A stretch of 64,000 nucleotides of DNA from Spiribacter sp. 1M189 (GTDB lineage Bacteria > Pseudomonadota > Gammaproteobacteria > Nitrococcales > Nitrococcaceae), in the NCBI RefSeq assembly GCF_040838345.1, contig NZ_JBAKFF010000001.1, positions 1,116,001 through 1,180,000 of the forward strand. Reading direction: 5' to 3'. Position 1 is the stretch's first letter. Every line of letters starts with the position of its first letter. This document shows positions 37,252 to 46,161 of the stretch, piece by piece. The position numbers and the translations under genes are program-made. The notes under the pieces were generated by a model, which searched no databases, was not told the origin of the DNA, and worked only from the letters and a program-made list of their open reading frames with translations.

Positions 37252-38639
37252 CCCGCGGCTCGCTGCGTCTGCGCCTGGCCGTTGCCGGGGCCATTGCCAT
37301 CTGCCTCAGTCTGGCCGTGGCCGGATGGGGGATGACCCGGCTTTTCTCGGCCCATGTCGAGCGCGGAGCGGTCAGCGAGCTGGAGACGCATCTTGAGCAG
37401 GTACTGGGGGGGCTGGAGCGCGACCCGGGCGGTTCATTGACCCTCGCCAGCGAACCGGCTGATCCGCGCTTCAGACAGCCCTATGGCGGGCTTTACTGGC
37501 AGATCAATACCGCCGACGGGAGCCTTCGGTCGCGGTCACTATGGGACTGGCAGCTCGCGCTGCCGCCCCTCTCGCCAACAGAGGGCCTGGCGGTGCTGGA
37601 TGATCTGCAGGCACCGGATGGCCGGCGGCTCCTGGGTGTCGAGCGCAGTGTCGTGCTACCACCTTCGCTGGGCGGCGAGACCATCACTCTAATGCTGGCC
37701 ATGGACCGGGCCGCCGTCAGCGCAGCCGTCAGGTCATTCGCGACAGATCTCCTGCCTTATCTGACCCTGCTGGCGTTGGCGCTGATCGCCGCCGGCTGGC
37801 TTCAGCTTGAGGTCGGCCTGCGCCCACTGAGAGAGCTCGCGGAGCGCCTGGCGGCCATCCGCACCGGCGAGGCCCAGCGCCTGGGTGGCGATCTGCCACG
37901 CGAAGTCAGCCCGCTCGCCTCGGATTTTGATGCCCTGCTCGACGCCCGCGAGGCCGAGATGGACGCGGCGCGACAGCGGGCCGCCGACCTCGCCCATGGA
38001 CTCAAGACACCGCTTCAGGCCCTGCTGGGTGAGAGCGATCGCCTGCGCCGAACGGGCGACGAGGCCACAGCCGACACCCTTGAGCGCATCGTGGGCCGCA
38101 TTCGCCAGCACGTCGACCGGGAACTCACCCGCACCCGCGTGGCGAGCCGCGCCAGCGGATCACGTAGCGATGTCATCGAGGTCACTGCGAGTGTCGTGGC
38201 GGTGATCGCCCGCACGCCGGATGGTGAGCGCCTCACCTGGGAGACACCGACCAAGGGCGCAGAGGCCATGCCGGTGGCGCTCGATGCGGCCGACCTCGCC
38301 GAGGCCATCGGCACCCTGCTGGAGAATGCGGCCCGCTATGCCGATCAGTGCGTGCGAATCAGCGCCCGCCCCGTCGGCGGCGGCAAGGTTGAAATCCGCG
38401 TTCGGGACGATGGCCCGGGCCTGCCCGATTCCGCCCTGACGCGTCTGCTGGATCGAGGCGCGCGGCTGGATGAGCGCCGCGATCACACCGGACTGGGGCT
38501 TGCGATCTGCCGGGAGATCGCCGAGGGAGCCGGCGGCTCACTGGCCCTGGAGAATGCCGAGCCGGGGCTCAGGGCGCGGCTGACGCTGCCAACACCCCAT
38601 CGCCCCAGGCCGGATGCTCAGCCGCGCCAGTCTCGGTAG
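37248..38639 (+). CDS. Sensor histidine kinase
   Basis: 463-residue membrane kinase paired with the adjacent response regulator. TM1 is about 10-32, a periplasmic sensor region runs about 33-165, TM2 about 168-187, then HAMP (about 188-240), the H-box with His250 in DLAHGLKTPLQALL, and HATPase_c with N box LLENAARYA, G1 VRDDGPGLPD and G2 GLGLAI. The architecture is PhoQ/QseC-like. Its last 22 bp overlap the convergent pgi. Confidence 0.9.
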   Translation: MTRGSLRLRLAVAGAIAICLSLAVAGWGMTRLFSAHVERGAVSELETHLEQVLGGLERDPGGSLTLASEPADPRFRQPYGGLYWQINTADGSLRSRSLWDWQLALPPLSPTEGLAVLDDLQAPDGRRLLGVERSVVLPPSLGGETITLMLAMDRAAVSAAVRSFATDLLPYLTLLALALIAAGWLQLEVGLRPLRELAERLAAIRTGEAQRLGGDLPREVSPLASDFDALLDAREAEMDAARQRAADLAHGLKTPLQALLGESDRLRRTGDEATADTLERIVGRIRQHVDRELTRTRVASRASGSRSDVIEVTASVVAVIARTPDGERLTWETPTKGAEAMPVALDAADLAEAIGTLLENAARYADQCVRISARPVGGGKVEIRVRDDGPGLPDSALTRLLDRGARLDERRDHTGLGLAICREIAEGAGGSLALENAEPGLRARLTLPTPHRPRPDAQPRQSR

Positions 38640-40204
38640 CGCGCAATCAATCCGGCAGTGGAGCCATCCACCCCGTCGAGTGCCTGCCCTCCGGCGATCA
38701 GTGGCTTGAGGTCGGCGGCCAGTACCTTGCCGAGTTCGACGCCGAACTGATCGAACGCAGTGATCCCCCAGAGGGCGGCCTCGACGAAGGTCCGGTGCTC
38801 GTAGAGCGCGATGAGCGCGCCGAGACTGGATGGCGTGAGCGCTTCGAGCAGGATGGTGTTACTGGGCCGATTGCCGGGACAACGCCGCTCCGCCGCCATG
38901 TCGGCATCGCCACGACCCTGCATCAGCGCCTGGCTCTGGGCGAACAGGTTCGCGGTGAGCTCGAGTGGATCGCCCCGCTCGCCGGCCACTGGGCGGGCGA
39001 CACCGATGAAGTCCACCGGCACGACGTCGGTGCCCTGATGCAACGCCTGGAAAAAGGCGTGTTGCCCCGGCGTCCCGGTCTGCCCCCAGATCGCCGCCGC
39101 GGTGGAAAAGGTGACCGGATGCCCGCTGCGGTCCACGGATTTGCCATTGCTCTCCATGACAAGCTGCTGGAGATACGCCGACAGACGGCCGAGCCGTTCA
39201 GTGTAGGGCACCACCGCCTGGCTGCGACGGCCAAGCAGCGTACCGTTGAGCACCGAGACCAGGCCGAGCATCACCGGCATATTCGACTCGAGCGGGGCCT
39301 CGGCAAAGTGTCGATCCATGGCATGGGCGCCCGCCAGCAACGACTCAAAGGCCTCCGGGCCGATCCCCAGCACGATCGCAAAGCCCACCGCGGACCAAAG
39401 TGAGTAACGGCCGCCGACCCAGTCCCACATGGGCAGTGCCAGTTCGGGGTCCAGGCCCAGCTCGCGGACGCGGTCGAGGCTGGCGGTCACCGCCATGACC
39501 TGTCGCTCCAGCACGTTATCGGCGGGCACGCGCCGGCGCAGCCAGGCCATCGCCTCATGCGCATTGGCCATGGTCTCGACCGTACCGAAACTCTTGGAGA
39601 CGACCAGCACCAGTGTGCGCTCGGGATCGCAGTGTGCCATCGCCTGCTGCAGCTCGACGCCGTCCACATTGGCGACGAAATGCACCGCCGGCCCGTCCGC
39701 GAGCGGGGCCAATGCCTCCAGCACCAGTCTGGGCCCCAGATCGGAGCCCCCGATGCCGATATTGATGACATGCTCGATGGGCTGGCCGGTGGCCCCGGTG
39801 CGCCGGCCTGTCCGAATCGCCTCGGCCAGCTCGGCCATACGCGAACGGGTGTCCTCTACCGCCCGGGCAATGTCGGCTCCGGCCCAGCCGGTCTCTCCTT
39901 CCGGCACCCGCAGTGCGGTATGCAGCACCGCCCGACCCTCGCTGGCATTGATCGGCTCGCCCGCGAGCATGGCGTCACGCTGGCCGATCACATCCCGCGC
40001 CCGGGCGAGCTCGAGCAACCTCTCGCGGGTCTGCCGGCTGAGCGGCTGCTTGCTGTAATCGAGCAGCATCCCGCCGGCGGTCAGCGAGAAATCCTCGAAT
40101 CGGTCGGCATCCTCTGCGAAAAGGCCGTTGATGGACTGCGTGGCAATCGCCTCCCGGGATGCCCACAGGCGCTGCCAGGCCTCCGTGTGCTCCAGCGTCT
40201 TCAT
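38618..40204 (-). CDS. pgi: Glucose-6-phosphate isomerase
   Basis: 528-residue cytosolic enzyme interconverting glucose-6-phosphate and fructose-6-phosphate. Motifs include GIGGSDLGPRLV, VVSKSFGTVETMANA, GGRYSLWSAVGF, QLVMESNGKSVD and the catalytic His region GTPGQHAFFQALHQG. The length is standard. It follows panC by 9 bp, so it may be transcribed with the pantothenate genes. Confidence 0.96.
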   Translation of the reverse strand: MKTLEHTEAWQRLWASREAIATQSINGLFAEDADRFEDFSLTAGGMLLDYSKQPLSRQTRERLLELARARDVIGQRDAMLAGEPINASEGRAVLHTALRVPEGETGWAGADIARAVEDTRSRMAELAEAIRTGRRTGATGQPIEHVINIGIGGSDLGPRLVLEALAPLADGPAVHFVANVDGVELQQAMAHCDPERTLVLVVSKSFGTVETMANAHEAMAWLRRRVPADNVLERQVMAVTASLDRVRELGLDPELALPMWDWVGGRYSLWSAVGFAIVLGIGPEAFESLLAGAHAMDRHFAEAPLESNMPVMLGLVSVLNGTLLGRRSQAVVPYTERLGRLSAYLQQLVMESNGKSVDRSGHPVTFSTAAAIWGQTGTPGQHAFFQALHQGTDVVPVDFIGVARPVAGERGDPLELTANLFAQSQALMQGRGDADMAAERRCPGNRPSNTILLEALTPSSLGALIALYEHRTFVEAALWGITAFDQFGVELGKVLAADLKPLIAGGQALDGVDGSTAGLIARYRDWRG

Positions 40205-40213
40205 GCTCTCCCC

Positions 40214-41074
40214 TTATCCGGTATGCGGGCGGCTTACCCGCACGTTGTCAATCAGGCGCGCACGGCCGAGGTAGGCGGCCGCCGGAATCACCAGCTCGCG
40301 ATCGCCGGCCCCCGCCGGCGCCAGATCCTCCGCCCGGCGGATCTCGAGATAATCCGGCGTCATCCCCGCCTCGCGGATCCGCTCCCGGCCCTCGGCCAGA
40401 AGGCGCTCGAAGTCGGCCTCTCCGGTCTCGATCCGCTCGGCGAGATCACAGAGCGTGCGATACAGCACCGGCGCCCGCTCACGCTCGGCGGGCTCGAGGT
40501 AGGCGTTGCGGCTGCTCATGGCGAGGCCGTCGGACTCCCGCGCGATGGCCCCGCCGACAATCTCCACCGGCAGACTGAGATCCTGTACGAGGCGGCGGAT
40601 GACCAGGAGCTGCTGATAGTCCTTGAGTCCGAAAACGGCGAGATCGGGCTGGACGATATTGAGCAACTTCGTCACCACGGTGGCCACGCCGGTGAAATGC
40701 CCGGGCCGCGATGCCCCGCAGAGGATATCGCTCAGCTCCGGCACTTCCACCCGCGTACGCAGAGTGGGGCCATGTGGATAGACGGCCTCCACCCCGGGGG
40801 CGAATACCAGATCGGTGTCATGGCGCTGCAGCGATGCGTAATCCGTGGCCCAGGTCCGGGGGTAGCTCTGGAAATCCTCGCCCGGCCCGAACTGCGTGGG
40901 ATTGACGAAGATGCTTGCCACCACCCGGTCGCTCCGGCGCCGGGCCTCATCGACAAGGGCGAGATGGCCGCCATGGAGGTTGCCCATGGTGGGCACGAAA
41001 CCAATGCGCTCGCCATGGCGACGCCACCGCGCCACCGCCTCGCGGAGTGCCGCGATGTCCGTGATGGTCTGCAT
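40214..41074 (-). CDS. panC: Pantothenate synthetase
   Basis: 286-residue enzyme condensing pantoate and beta-alanine with ATP. It carries the HIGH-like PTMGNLHGGHLALV, SIFVNPTQFGPGEDF, the pantoate-binding FGLKDYQQLLVI and the MSSRN loop. It lies 3 bp after panB. PanD, which makes beta-alanine, is not in the window. Confidence 0.96.
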   Translation of the reverse strand: MQTITDIAALREAVARWRRHGERIGFVPTMGNLHGGHLALVDEARRRSDRVVASIFVNPTQFGPGEDFQSYPRTWATDYASLQRHDTDLVFAPGVEAVYPHGPTLRTRVEVPELSDILCGASRPGHFTGVATVVTKLLNIVQPDLAVFGLKDYQQLLVIRRLVQDLSLPVEIVGGAIARESDGLAMSSRNAYLEPAERERAPVLYRTLCDLAERIETGEADFERLLAEGRERIREAGMTPDYLEIRRAEDLAPAGAGDRELVIPAAAYLGRARLIDNVRVSRPHTG

Positions 41075-41077
41075 GAA

Positions 41078-41878
41078 TTACTCGAATCCGTGTTCCGGGC
41101 CCGGGAACCGGTGCGAGCGCACCGCCTCGACATAGCCCTCGACGGCGGCCGGGATACTGCCTTGCTCGGCCAGGAAATCATGACTGAATTTCGGCGGCCG
41201 CCCCGGCGTAATGCCGAGAATATCCTGCAGCACCAGGATCTGCCCGTCACAGTCCACGCCGGCACCGATCCCGATCAGCGGCAGCTCGGTGGCCGCCCTC
41301 ACCCGGGCCGCCACCGGCGCCGAGAGGCACTCCACCAGCAGGACATCCGCGCCGGCCGCCGCCAGCGTGCGGGCGTCGGCGAGTACCTGCTCAGCGGCCT
41401 CGTCGCCGCGCCCCTGCACCCGGTAGCCGCCAAGCTGGCCGACCCGCTGGGGGCGCAGGCCGAAATGCGCACAGACCGGTACGCCGGCCCGCGATAATGC
41501 CTCCACAATCGGTGCCTGCGCGGCATTGGCCTCGATCTTGACCATATCCGCGCCGCCCTCTTTCATGAGGACCGCCGCGCTCTCGAGGGCCGCCCGGTCG
41601 TCGTAATCGCTGAGGAAAGGCAGGTCCACCATCAGATAGGCCCGCTCCAGCCCGCGCGCCACACAGCGGGTGTGATAGGCCATCTCCTCGAGCGTTACCG
41701 GCACCGTGCCGCCATGCCCCTGCATGACCATGCCCAGCGAATCGCCTACCAGCACGACGTCGACGCCGGCGCGATCCACAACGCGGGCAAAGCTGTAGTC
41801 ATAGGCCGTCAGCGCCACGATGGGCGTGCCATCGGCCTTCATCCTGCGCAATGTCGAGAGCGAGATAGAACGTGTCAT
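41078..41878 (-). CDS. panB: 3-methyl-2-oxobutanoate hydroxymethyltransferase
   Basis: 266-residue enzyme for the first step of pantothenate synthesis, making ketopantoate. It has IVALTAYDYSFARVVD, VLVGDSLGMVMQGHGGT, metal and substrate residues in VKIEANAAQAP and HFGLRPQRV, and IGIGAGVDCDGQILV. It sits in folK-dNK-panB-panC. Confidence 0.96.
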   Translation of the reverse strand: MTRSISLSTLRRMKADGTPIVALTAYDYSFARVVDRAGVDVVLVGDSLGMVMQGHGGTVPVTLEEMAYHTRCVARGLERAYLMVDLPFLSDYDDRAALESAAVLMKEGGADMVKIEANAAQAPIVEALSRAGVPVCAHFGLRPQRVGQLGGYRVQGRGDEAAEQVLADARTLAAAGADVLLVECLSAPVAARVRAATELPLIGIGAGVDCDGQILVLQDILGITPGRPPKFSHDFLAEQGSIPAAVEGYVEAVRSHRFPGPEHGFE

Positions 41879-41882
41879 GGGC

Positions 41883-42533
41883 TCAGAGTACGCCCCTCTC
41901 CGGGTTGAAGTAATGCCGCCCGGTCCGGGCCAGCGCCATTTCCTCGATCAGCAATTCGAGATGATCGGCATTGTCCAGCGGATCGAAGGCGGCGGCGTTG
42001 ACGATGAGTACCGGCGATTCCTGATAGTGATGGAAGAAATCGACATAGGCACCCGCGAGGCGCTCCAGGTAGTCGATGTCGAGACGCCGCTCCGGGCCGC
42101 TGGCATATCGCCGCAGCCGTGCCTGCAGCACATCGGCGGGCGCCTGCAGATAGATCACCAGATCCGGCGCGGGCACCCCAGGCGCCAGGGTTTGCCAGAC
42201 GCGGTCATAGAGATCGAACTCGTGGGCATCGAGGTTGAGCTCGGCAAACAGGCGGTCCTTCGCGAACAGGAAGTCGGCGACATGGCGCGGCGCGAAGAGG
42301 TCGTTCTGCCGCATACCGCTGAGCATTTCCGCACGCTGCATCAGAAAGAAGAGCTGCGCGGGGAACGCCGCCTCCCGCGGGTTTTTGTAGAAACGCTCCA
42401 GAAAAGGGTTCTCCTGGCTGCGCTCCAGCAGCGGCGTCGCCACCAGGCGTTCGGCGAGCTGCTCGGCAAGACGCGACTTGCCCACCCCGATGGGCCCCTC
42501 CACCACCACGTAATCCAGGCCTGGCGACGTCAT
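41883..42533 (-). CDS. Deoxynucleoside kinase family protein
   Basis: 216-residue P-loop kinase of the deoxyadenosine/deoxyguanosine/deoxycytidine kinase family. The P-loop is VEGPIGVGKSRLAEQL (about 12-27), the ERS-like catalytic segment is replaced by DRVWQ-type sequence near the lid, and LRRYASGPERRLDIDYLERL forms the arginine-rich lid. Substrate cannot be inferred. It lies between folK and panB with gaps of 4 bp or less, so it is part of that operon, an arrangement seen in other gammaproteobacteria. Confidence 0.85.
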   Translation of the reverse strand: MTSPGLDYVVVEGPIGVGKSRLAEQLAERLVATPLLERSQENPFLERFYKNPREAAFPAQLFFLMQRAEMLSGMRQNDLFAPRHVADFLFAKDRLFAELNLDAHEFDLYDRVWQTLAPGVPAPDLVIYLQAPADVLQARLRRYASGPERRLDIDYLERLAGAYVDFFHHYQESPVLIVNAAAFDPLDNADHLELLIEEMALARTGRHYFNPERGVL

Positions 42534-42536
42534 GCC

Positions 42537-43022
42537 CTACTCCACTGCCATCAGGTCATCCGCCGCGACGCGCCCGGCGAGGCTGGCCACCGTCCCAAGG
42601 CCTGGTACCGAAAGCGCCGGGGCGATCTCGGCCAACGGATGCAACACAAAGGCGCGAGAGGCCAGACCCGGATGGGGCACGGTGAGCGTCGCCTCCTCAA
42701 TCTCCCGGTCGCCGTAGATCAGGAGATCCAGATCCAGGGGTCTCGCGCCCCAGCGTCGGCCATTGCGATCCCGACCGGCCTCGGCCTCCAGCGCCTGCAG
42801 CGCGGCCAGCAGGGCCTGCGGCGAGAGGCCCGTTTCTATCTCGGCCACCGCGTTGACGTAATCCGGCTGATCCGCCGGACCCATGGGTGGATTGCGGTAC
42901 AGCCGCGAGGCCGCGCAGCGGGACGTCTCCGGGAGCTGATCGAGCCAATCGATCGCCCGGCGCACCTGGGCCACCGGGTCAGCCAGATTGCTGCCTATAC
43001 CGATGAATACCTGCGCCGCCAA
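42537..43022 (-). CDS. folK: 2-amino-4-hydroxy-6-hydroxymethyldihydropteridine diphosphokinase
   Basis: 161-residue HPPK of folate synthesis. It begins VFIGIGSNLADP and contains the signature GRRWGARPLDLDLLIYG and VPHPGLASRAFVLHPLAEIAP. It lies 3 bp after pcnB, the usual pcnB-folK pairing. Confidence 0.96.
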   Translation of the reverse strand: MAAQVFIGIGSNLADPVAQVRRAIDWLDQLPETSRCAASRLYRNPPMGPADQPDYVNAVAEIETGLSPQALLAALQALEAEAGRDRNGRRWGARPLDLDLLIYGDREIEEATLTVPHPGLASRAFVLHPLAEIAPALSVPGLGTVASLAGRVAADDLMAVE

Positions 43023-43025
43023 GGA

Positions 43026-44357
43026 TCAGCCCCTGTCACTATCCGCGGGCGAGGCGCTGCCACCGGTGCCGTTGCGGCGCCGACCACCCCGTCGCCGCCG
43101 GCGGGGCGGCGTTGGCGGCGGCGCATCCGCGCTGCTCGTAGTATATTCCTGCCACCAGTCGGCAAGCTCGCGATCCACCAGCCCGGCCTCGCCGCGGAGC
43201 AACAGGAAGTCATAGGCCGCCCGGAATCGCGGGTGCGAGAACAGTCGCTTGGCCTTTTTCTCCGAGCGGGTATCAAAGCGCGGCTGCAGGGCCCAGATCT
43301 CGCGCATGGGCAGGGCAAAGCGCTTGGGAATCGCGACCTGACGCAACTGCCGCTCGAGGGCCTCGGTGACCGACTGCTCGAAGAGCTCGCGGTCGACGCC
43401 CGGCTGCAGTCGGCCGCCGGGCAACTGGGCGAGAATGGCCGGCCAGAGCAGTGCCGCGAAAAGGAACGCCGGCGTCACCGGCCGTTCCTCGTTGACGCGT
43501 CGGTCCGTGCTCTCGAGGGCGCGGGCCACGAAGGTGATGAGCTCGCCGTGCTCGTCATCATCCAGCGCCGTGTCGCTCGCCGGGAAGAGATAGCGGAACA
43601 GGCCATGCTGGCGCAGCGCCTCGAAGGTCTCCACGCCCTGACCCGCCATGAAGAGCTTGAGCACCTCGTCAAAGAGCCGCGCCGGCGGAATGTCGTCAAG
43701 CAGATCGGCCATGCGCGGGATGGGATCAGCGGTGCCGGCATCAATGGTAAAACCGAGTTTCGCGGCGAAGCGCACGGCACGCAGCATTCGAACGGGGTCT
43801 TCGCGGTAGCGCACGGCAGGATCGCCGATCAGCCGCAGACGACCCGCCTGCAGGTCGGCCATGCCACCGGCGTAATCGACGATCGAGAAATCGGCAATGT
43901 TGTAGTAGAGCGCGTTGATGGTGAAATCGCGCCGCAGTGCATCCTCCTCGATGGTGCCGTAGATGTTGTCGCGCAGGATCATGCCGTCCTCGACGACGCG
44001 GTCCCCGCCCTCATCATCCGTCGGCGCCGGGGTGAGCGCGCGGAAGGTGGCCACCTCAATGATATCGGGGCCCCAGTGCACATGCGCCAGCCGGAAGCGC
44101 CGCCCGATCAGGCGACAATTGCGGAACAGCGCCTTGACCTCGTCCGGCGTGGCATCGGTGGCGACGTCGAAATCCTTGGGCTCGCGACCGAGCGACAGGT
44201 CGCGCACGCCGCCGCCCACCAGATAGGCCCCATAGCCGGCGTTCTTCAGCCGGTAGAGCACGGTCAGGGCCCGCTCGCTGATCTGCGCGCGCGATATGAC
44301 ATGCTGATCACGCGGGACGATGGTGGGTTCAATACCCCGGGCTTGCGCTTCAGTCAC
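43026..44357 (-). CDS. pcnB: Poly(A) polymerase I
   Basis: 443-residue class II nucleotidyltransferase that adds 3' A tails and speeds RNA decay. The catalytic head has YLVGGGVRDLSLGREPKDFDVATDA, RRDFTINALYY, and the RNA-binding region VRMLRAVRFAAKLGF. The C-terminus is Pro/Arg-rich and basic (PPRRRRRGGRRRNG), as in E. coli PcnB. It lacks the HD domain of CCA-adding enzymes. It heads the folK-dNK-panB-panC-pgi run. Confidence 0.94.
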   Translation of the reverse strand: MTEAQARGIEPTIVPRDQHVISRAQISERALTVLYRLKNAGYGAYLVGGGVRDLSLGREPKDFDVATDATPDEVKALFRNCRLIGRRFRLAHVHWGPDIIEVATFRALTPAPTDDEGGDRVVEDGMILRDNIYGTIEEDALRRDFTINALYYNIADFSIVDYAGGMADLQAGRLRLIGDPAVRYREDPVRMLRAVRFAAKLGFTIDAGTADPIPRMADLLDDIPPARLFDEVLKLFMAGQGVETFEALRQHGLFRYLFPASDTALDDDEHGELITFVARALESTDRRVNEERPVTPAFLFAALLWPAILAQLPGGRLQPGVDRELFEQSVTEALERQLRQVAIPKRFALPMREIWALQPRFDTRSEKKAKRLFSHPRFRAAYDFLLLRGEAGLVDRELADWWQEYTTSSADAPPPTPPRRRRRGGRRRNGTGGSASPADSDRG

Positions 44358-44374
44358 GGAGTGGGCTCAACCTC

Positions 44375-44402
44375 TTGTGCGATAACAACGAGCCCGTATA
44401 AT
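44375..44402 (+). promoter_or_regulatory. Promoter for tRNA-Glu
   Basis: TTGTGC (44375-44380), 16-bp spacer, consensus -10 TATAAT (44397-44402). A short hairpin CCTCG-CCAG-CGAGG (44409-44422) follows in the leader. Confidence 0.65.
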
Positions 44403-44458
44403 ACCAGCCCTCGCCAGCGAGGCCGATCATGGCCTGCATTCGGCGCAAAACCGGCAAC

Positions 44459-44533
44459 GCTCCCATCGTCTAGTGGTGAGGACGCCGCCCTCTCAAGGCG
44501 GAAACCGGGGTTCAAATCCCCGTGGGAGCGCCA
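44459..44533 (+). tRNA. tRNA-Glu(CUC)
   Basis: 75-nt cloverleaf with acceptor stem GCTCCCA/TGGGAGC, anticodon stem CCGCC/GGCGG with loop CTCTCAA (anticodon CUC, reading GAG) and encoded CCA (44531-44533). It diverges from pcnB. Confidence 0.96.
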
Positions 44534-44632
44534 CTAAGCCACGGACTGATATCCCGCCCGCCCGGAAAAATCTCCAGGCGTCGTTCACGTGCGTGATGCC
44601 AACCGGCCCGGGATTCCGTATCCTCCTATGCC

Positions 44633-45067
44633 ATGGCCATTCCCGAGGAAAACCGCCCCAGCCTCCTGCGCCGCCTCGCCGCCGTGCTATACGACGGCAT
44701 GCTGCTGATCGCATTGTGGATGGGGGCGGGCGCGCTCTGGATCGGTTTTCACGGGGGCAACGCGGCGCCCGCGGGAGACGGCGCTTTCCGGCTTTATCTG
44801 CTGGCGGTGGCCTACGCCTTTTTCGTCGGCTTCTGGATCTGGGGCGGGCGCACTCTGGGCATGCAGGCCTGGCGGCTGCGGCTGATTGACGCCGACGGCA
44901 ACCGCGTCACCGTCCGCGCCGCCACCAACCGTTTCGTGGCCTCCATCCTCTCGTGGCTGCCCGCAGGCGCCGGTTTTCTCTGGGCACTCGTTGACCGTGA
45001 GGGCCTGACCTGGCATGACCGCCTGTCGAAGACCTACCTCTACCTCGATCCCAAGCGCAGCCGCTAG
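44633..45067 (+). CDS. RDD family membrane protein
   Basis: 144-residue membrane protein with three to four hydrophobic helices. The RDD motif residues are in RRLAAVLYDGMLL (Arg and Asp-like positions at the start) and TLGMQAWRLRLID, then WHDRLSKTYLY at the end. Some RDD proteins act in ion transport in halophiles, but the role here is unknown. No ribosome binding site is seen. Its stop shares a CTAG tetranucleotide with the convergent lptG stop. Confidence 0.82.
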   Translation: MAIPEENRPSLLRRLAAVLYDGMLLIALWMGAGALWIGFHGGNAAPAGDGAFRLYLLAVAYAFFVGFWIWGGRTLGMQAWRLRLIDADGNRVTVRAATNRFVASILSWLPAGAGFLWALVDREGLTWHDRLSKTYLYLDPKRSR

Positions 45068-46161
45068 CGCACGCGCCGCAGGGCGACGAGCGAGATCACG
45101 AAAAAGACCAGCGTCGGCGCGAGCGCACTGAACGATGGCGGCAGGCCATAGACCAGCCCGGCATTGCCAAGGAACCGGTTGAGGAGGAAAAACGCGAGGC
45201 CAATGAGCACGCCGAGGAAGACCTGCTGCCCCACACCAGCACCGCGTTGCGAGCCGAACACCAGCGGCACCGTCAGCAACAGCATCACGATGGTGGCGAG
45301 CGGCGTGGCCAGCTTCACCCACAGCGCGAGCCGGTAGCGCCCGCTGTCGAGATCATTGCCTTCCAGATAACCGATATAGCGACGCAGCTCGCGACCGGAC
45401 AGTGTCTCCGGCGCCTGGACGACGACCTCCAGGGTGGCCGGCTGCAGCTCGCCACCAATGGCCAGCGAATGTCCGGATGAGACGACCACCGACTCGCCGC
45501 CGAGCGCGGTCACCGAGGCATCGGACAGGCGCCAACGCCCCTGCTCGAAACGCGCCCGGGGCGCACTGATGATGCGCTGCAAGCGGCCATCCCGCAGCTC
45601 ATAGGCGCGCACATCGGCCAGCAGATCCGGCCGCACGACCTGCTCGACCCGCAGCCGGTAGTTACCATCCCGGGCCCAGAAGCCACCGCCGGCGGTAACC
45701 ACGCCGCCACCGGCCGCCTCGGCCCGTACGGCCTGGGCGAGCTGATTGGCCGGCGGTGCCACCCACTCCCCCAGCGCTGCTGCCAGCAGGGCCAGCAGCA
45801 CGCCGGCGGCCACCACCGCGCGGGCGATCTGCCCGACGGACATGCCCACGGCCCGCATCACGGTGAGCTCACTGCGGGCGGCGAGCGCACCGAGGCTGAC
45901 CAATGCACCGATCAGCGTCGCCATGGGGAAGGCCTCATAGGCACGCTGCACCATCGACAGCGCCACCACCAGCATTACCGAGGCAAGGTCGTAGCCGCCG
46001 CGGCCGATGTCATCGGCCTCGTCGATGAACTCGAAGACAAAGCTCAGCGACACGATCACGAAGAGCCCGGCGAGTGCCCCACCGAAAACCGTCTTCGCGA
46101 TATAGCGATCCAGGCGCCTCACACCGCCCACCTCCGCCAACGCACGCCGAGTCGTGTCCAC
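45064..46161 (-). CDS. lptG: LPS export ABC transporter permease LptG
   Basis: 365-residue inner membrane permease of the LptB2FG complex that extracts lipopolysaccharide. It begins LDRYIAKTVFGGALAGLFV and has six membrane helices (three on each side) with a periplasmic beta-jellyroll domain between (about 135-260). It overlaps the 3' end of lptF by 43 bp on the same strand. Confidence 0.93.
   Translation of the reverse strand: MDTTRRALAEVGGVRRLDRYIAKTVFGGALAGLFVIVSLSFVFEFIDEADDIGRGGYDLASVMLVVALSMVQRAYEAFPMATLIGALVSLGALAARSELTVMRAVGMSVGQIARAVVAAGVLLALLAAALGEWVAPPANQLAQAVRAEAAGGGVVTAGGGFWARDGNYRLRVEQVVRPDLLADVRAYELRDGRLQRIISAPRARFEQGRWRLSDASVTALGGESVVVSSGHSLAIGGELQPATLEVVVQAPETLSGRELRRYIGYLEGNDLDSGRYRLALWVKLATPLATIVMLLLTVPLVFGSQRGAGVGQQVFLGVLIGLAFFLLNRFLGNAGLVYGLPPSFSALAPTLVFFVISLVALRRVR

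Noticed and set aside
41820-44537. 905-codon open frame on the plus strand
   Set aside because: Antisense to panB, the kinase, folK and pcnB, all of which are well supported. No motifs or ribosome site.
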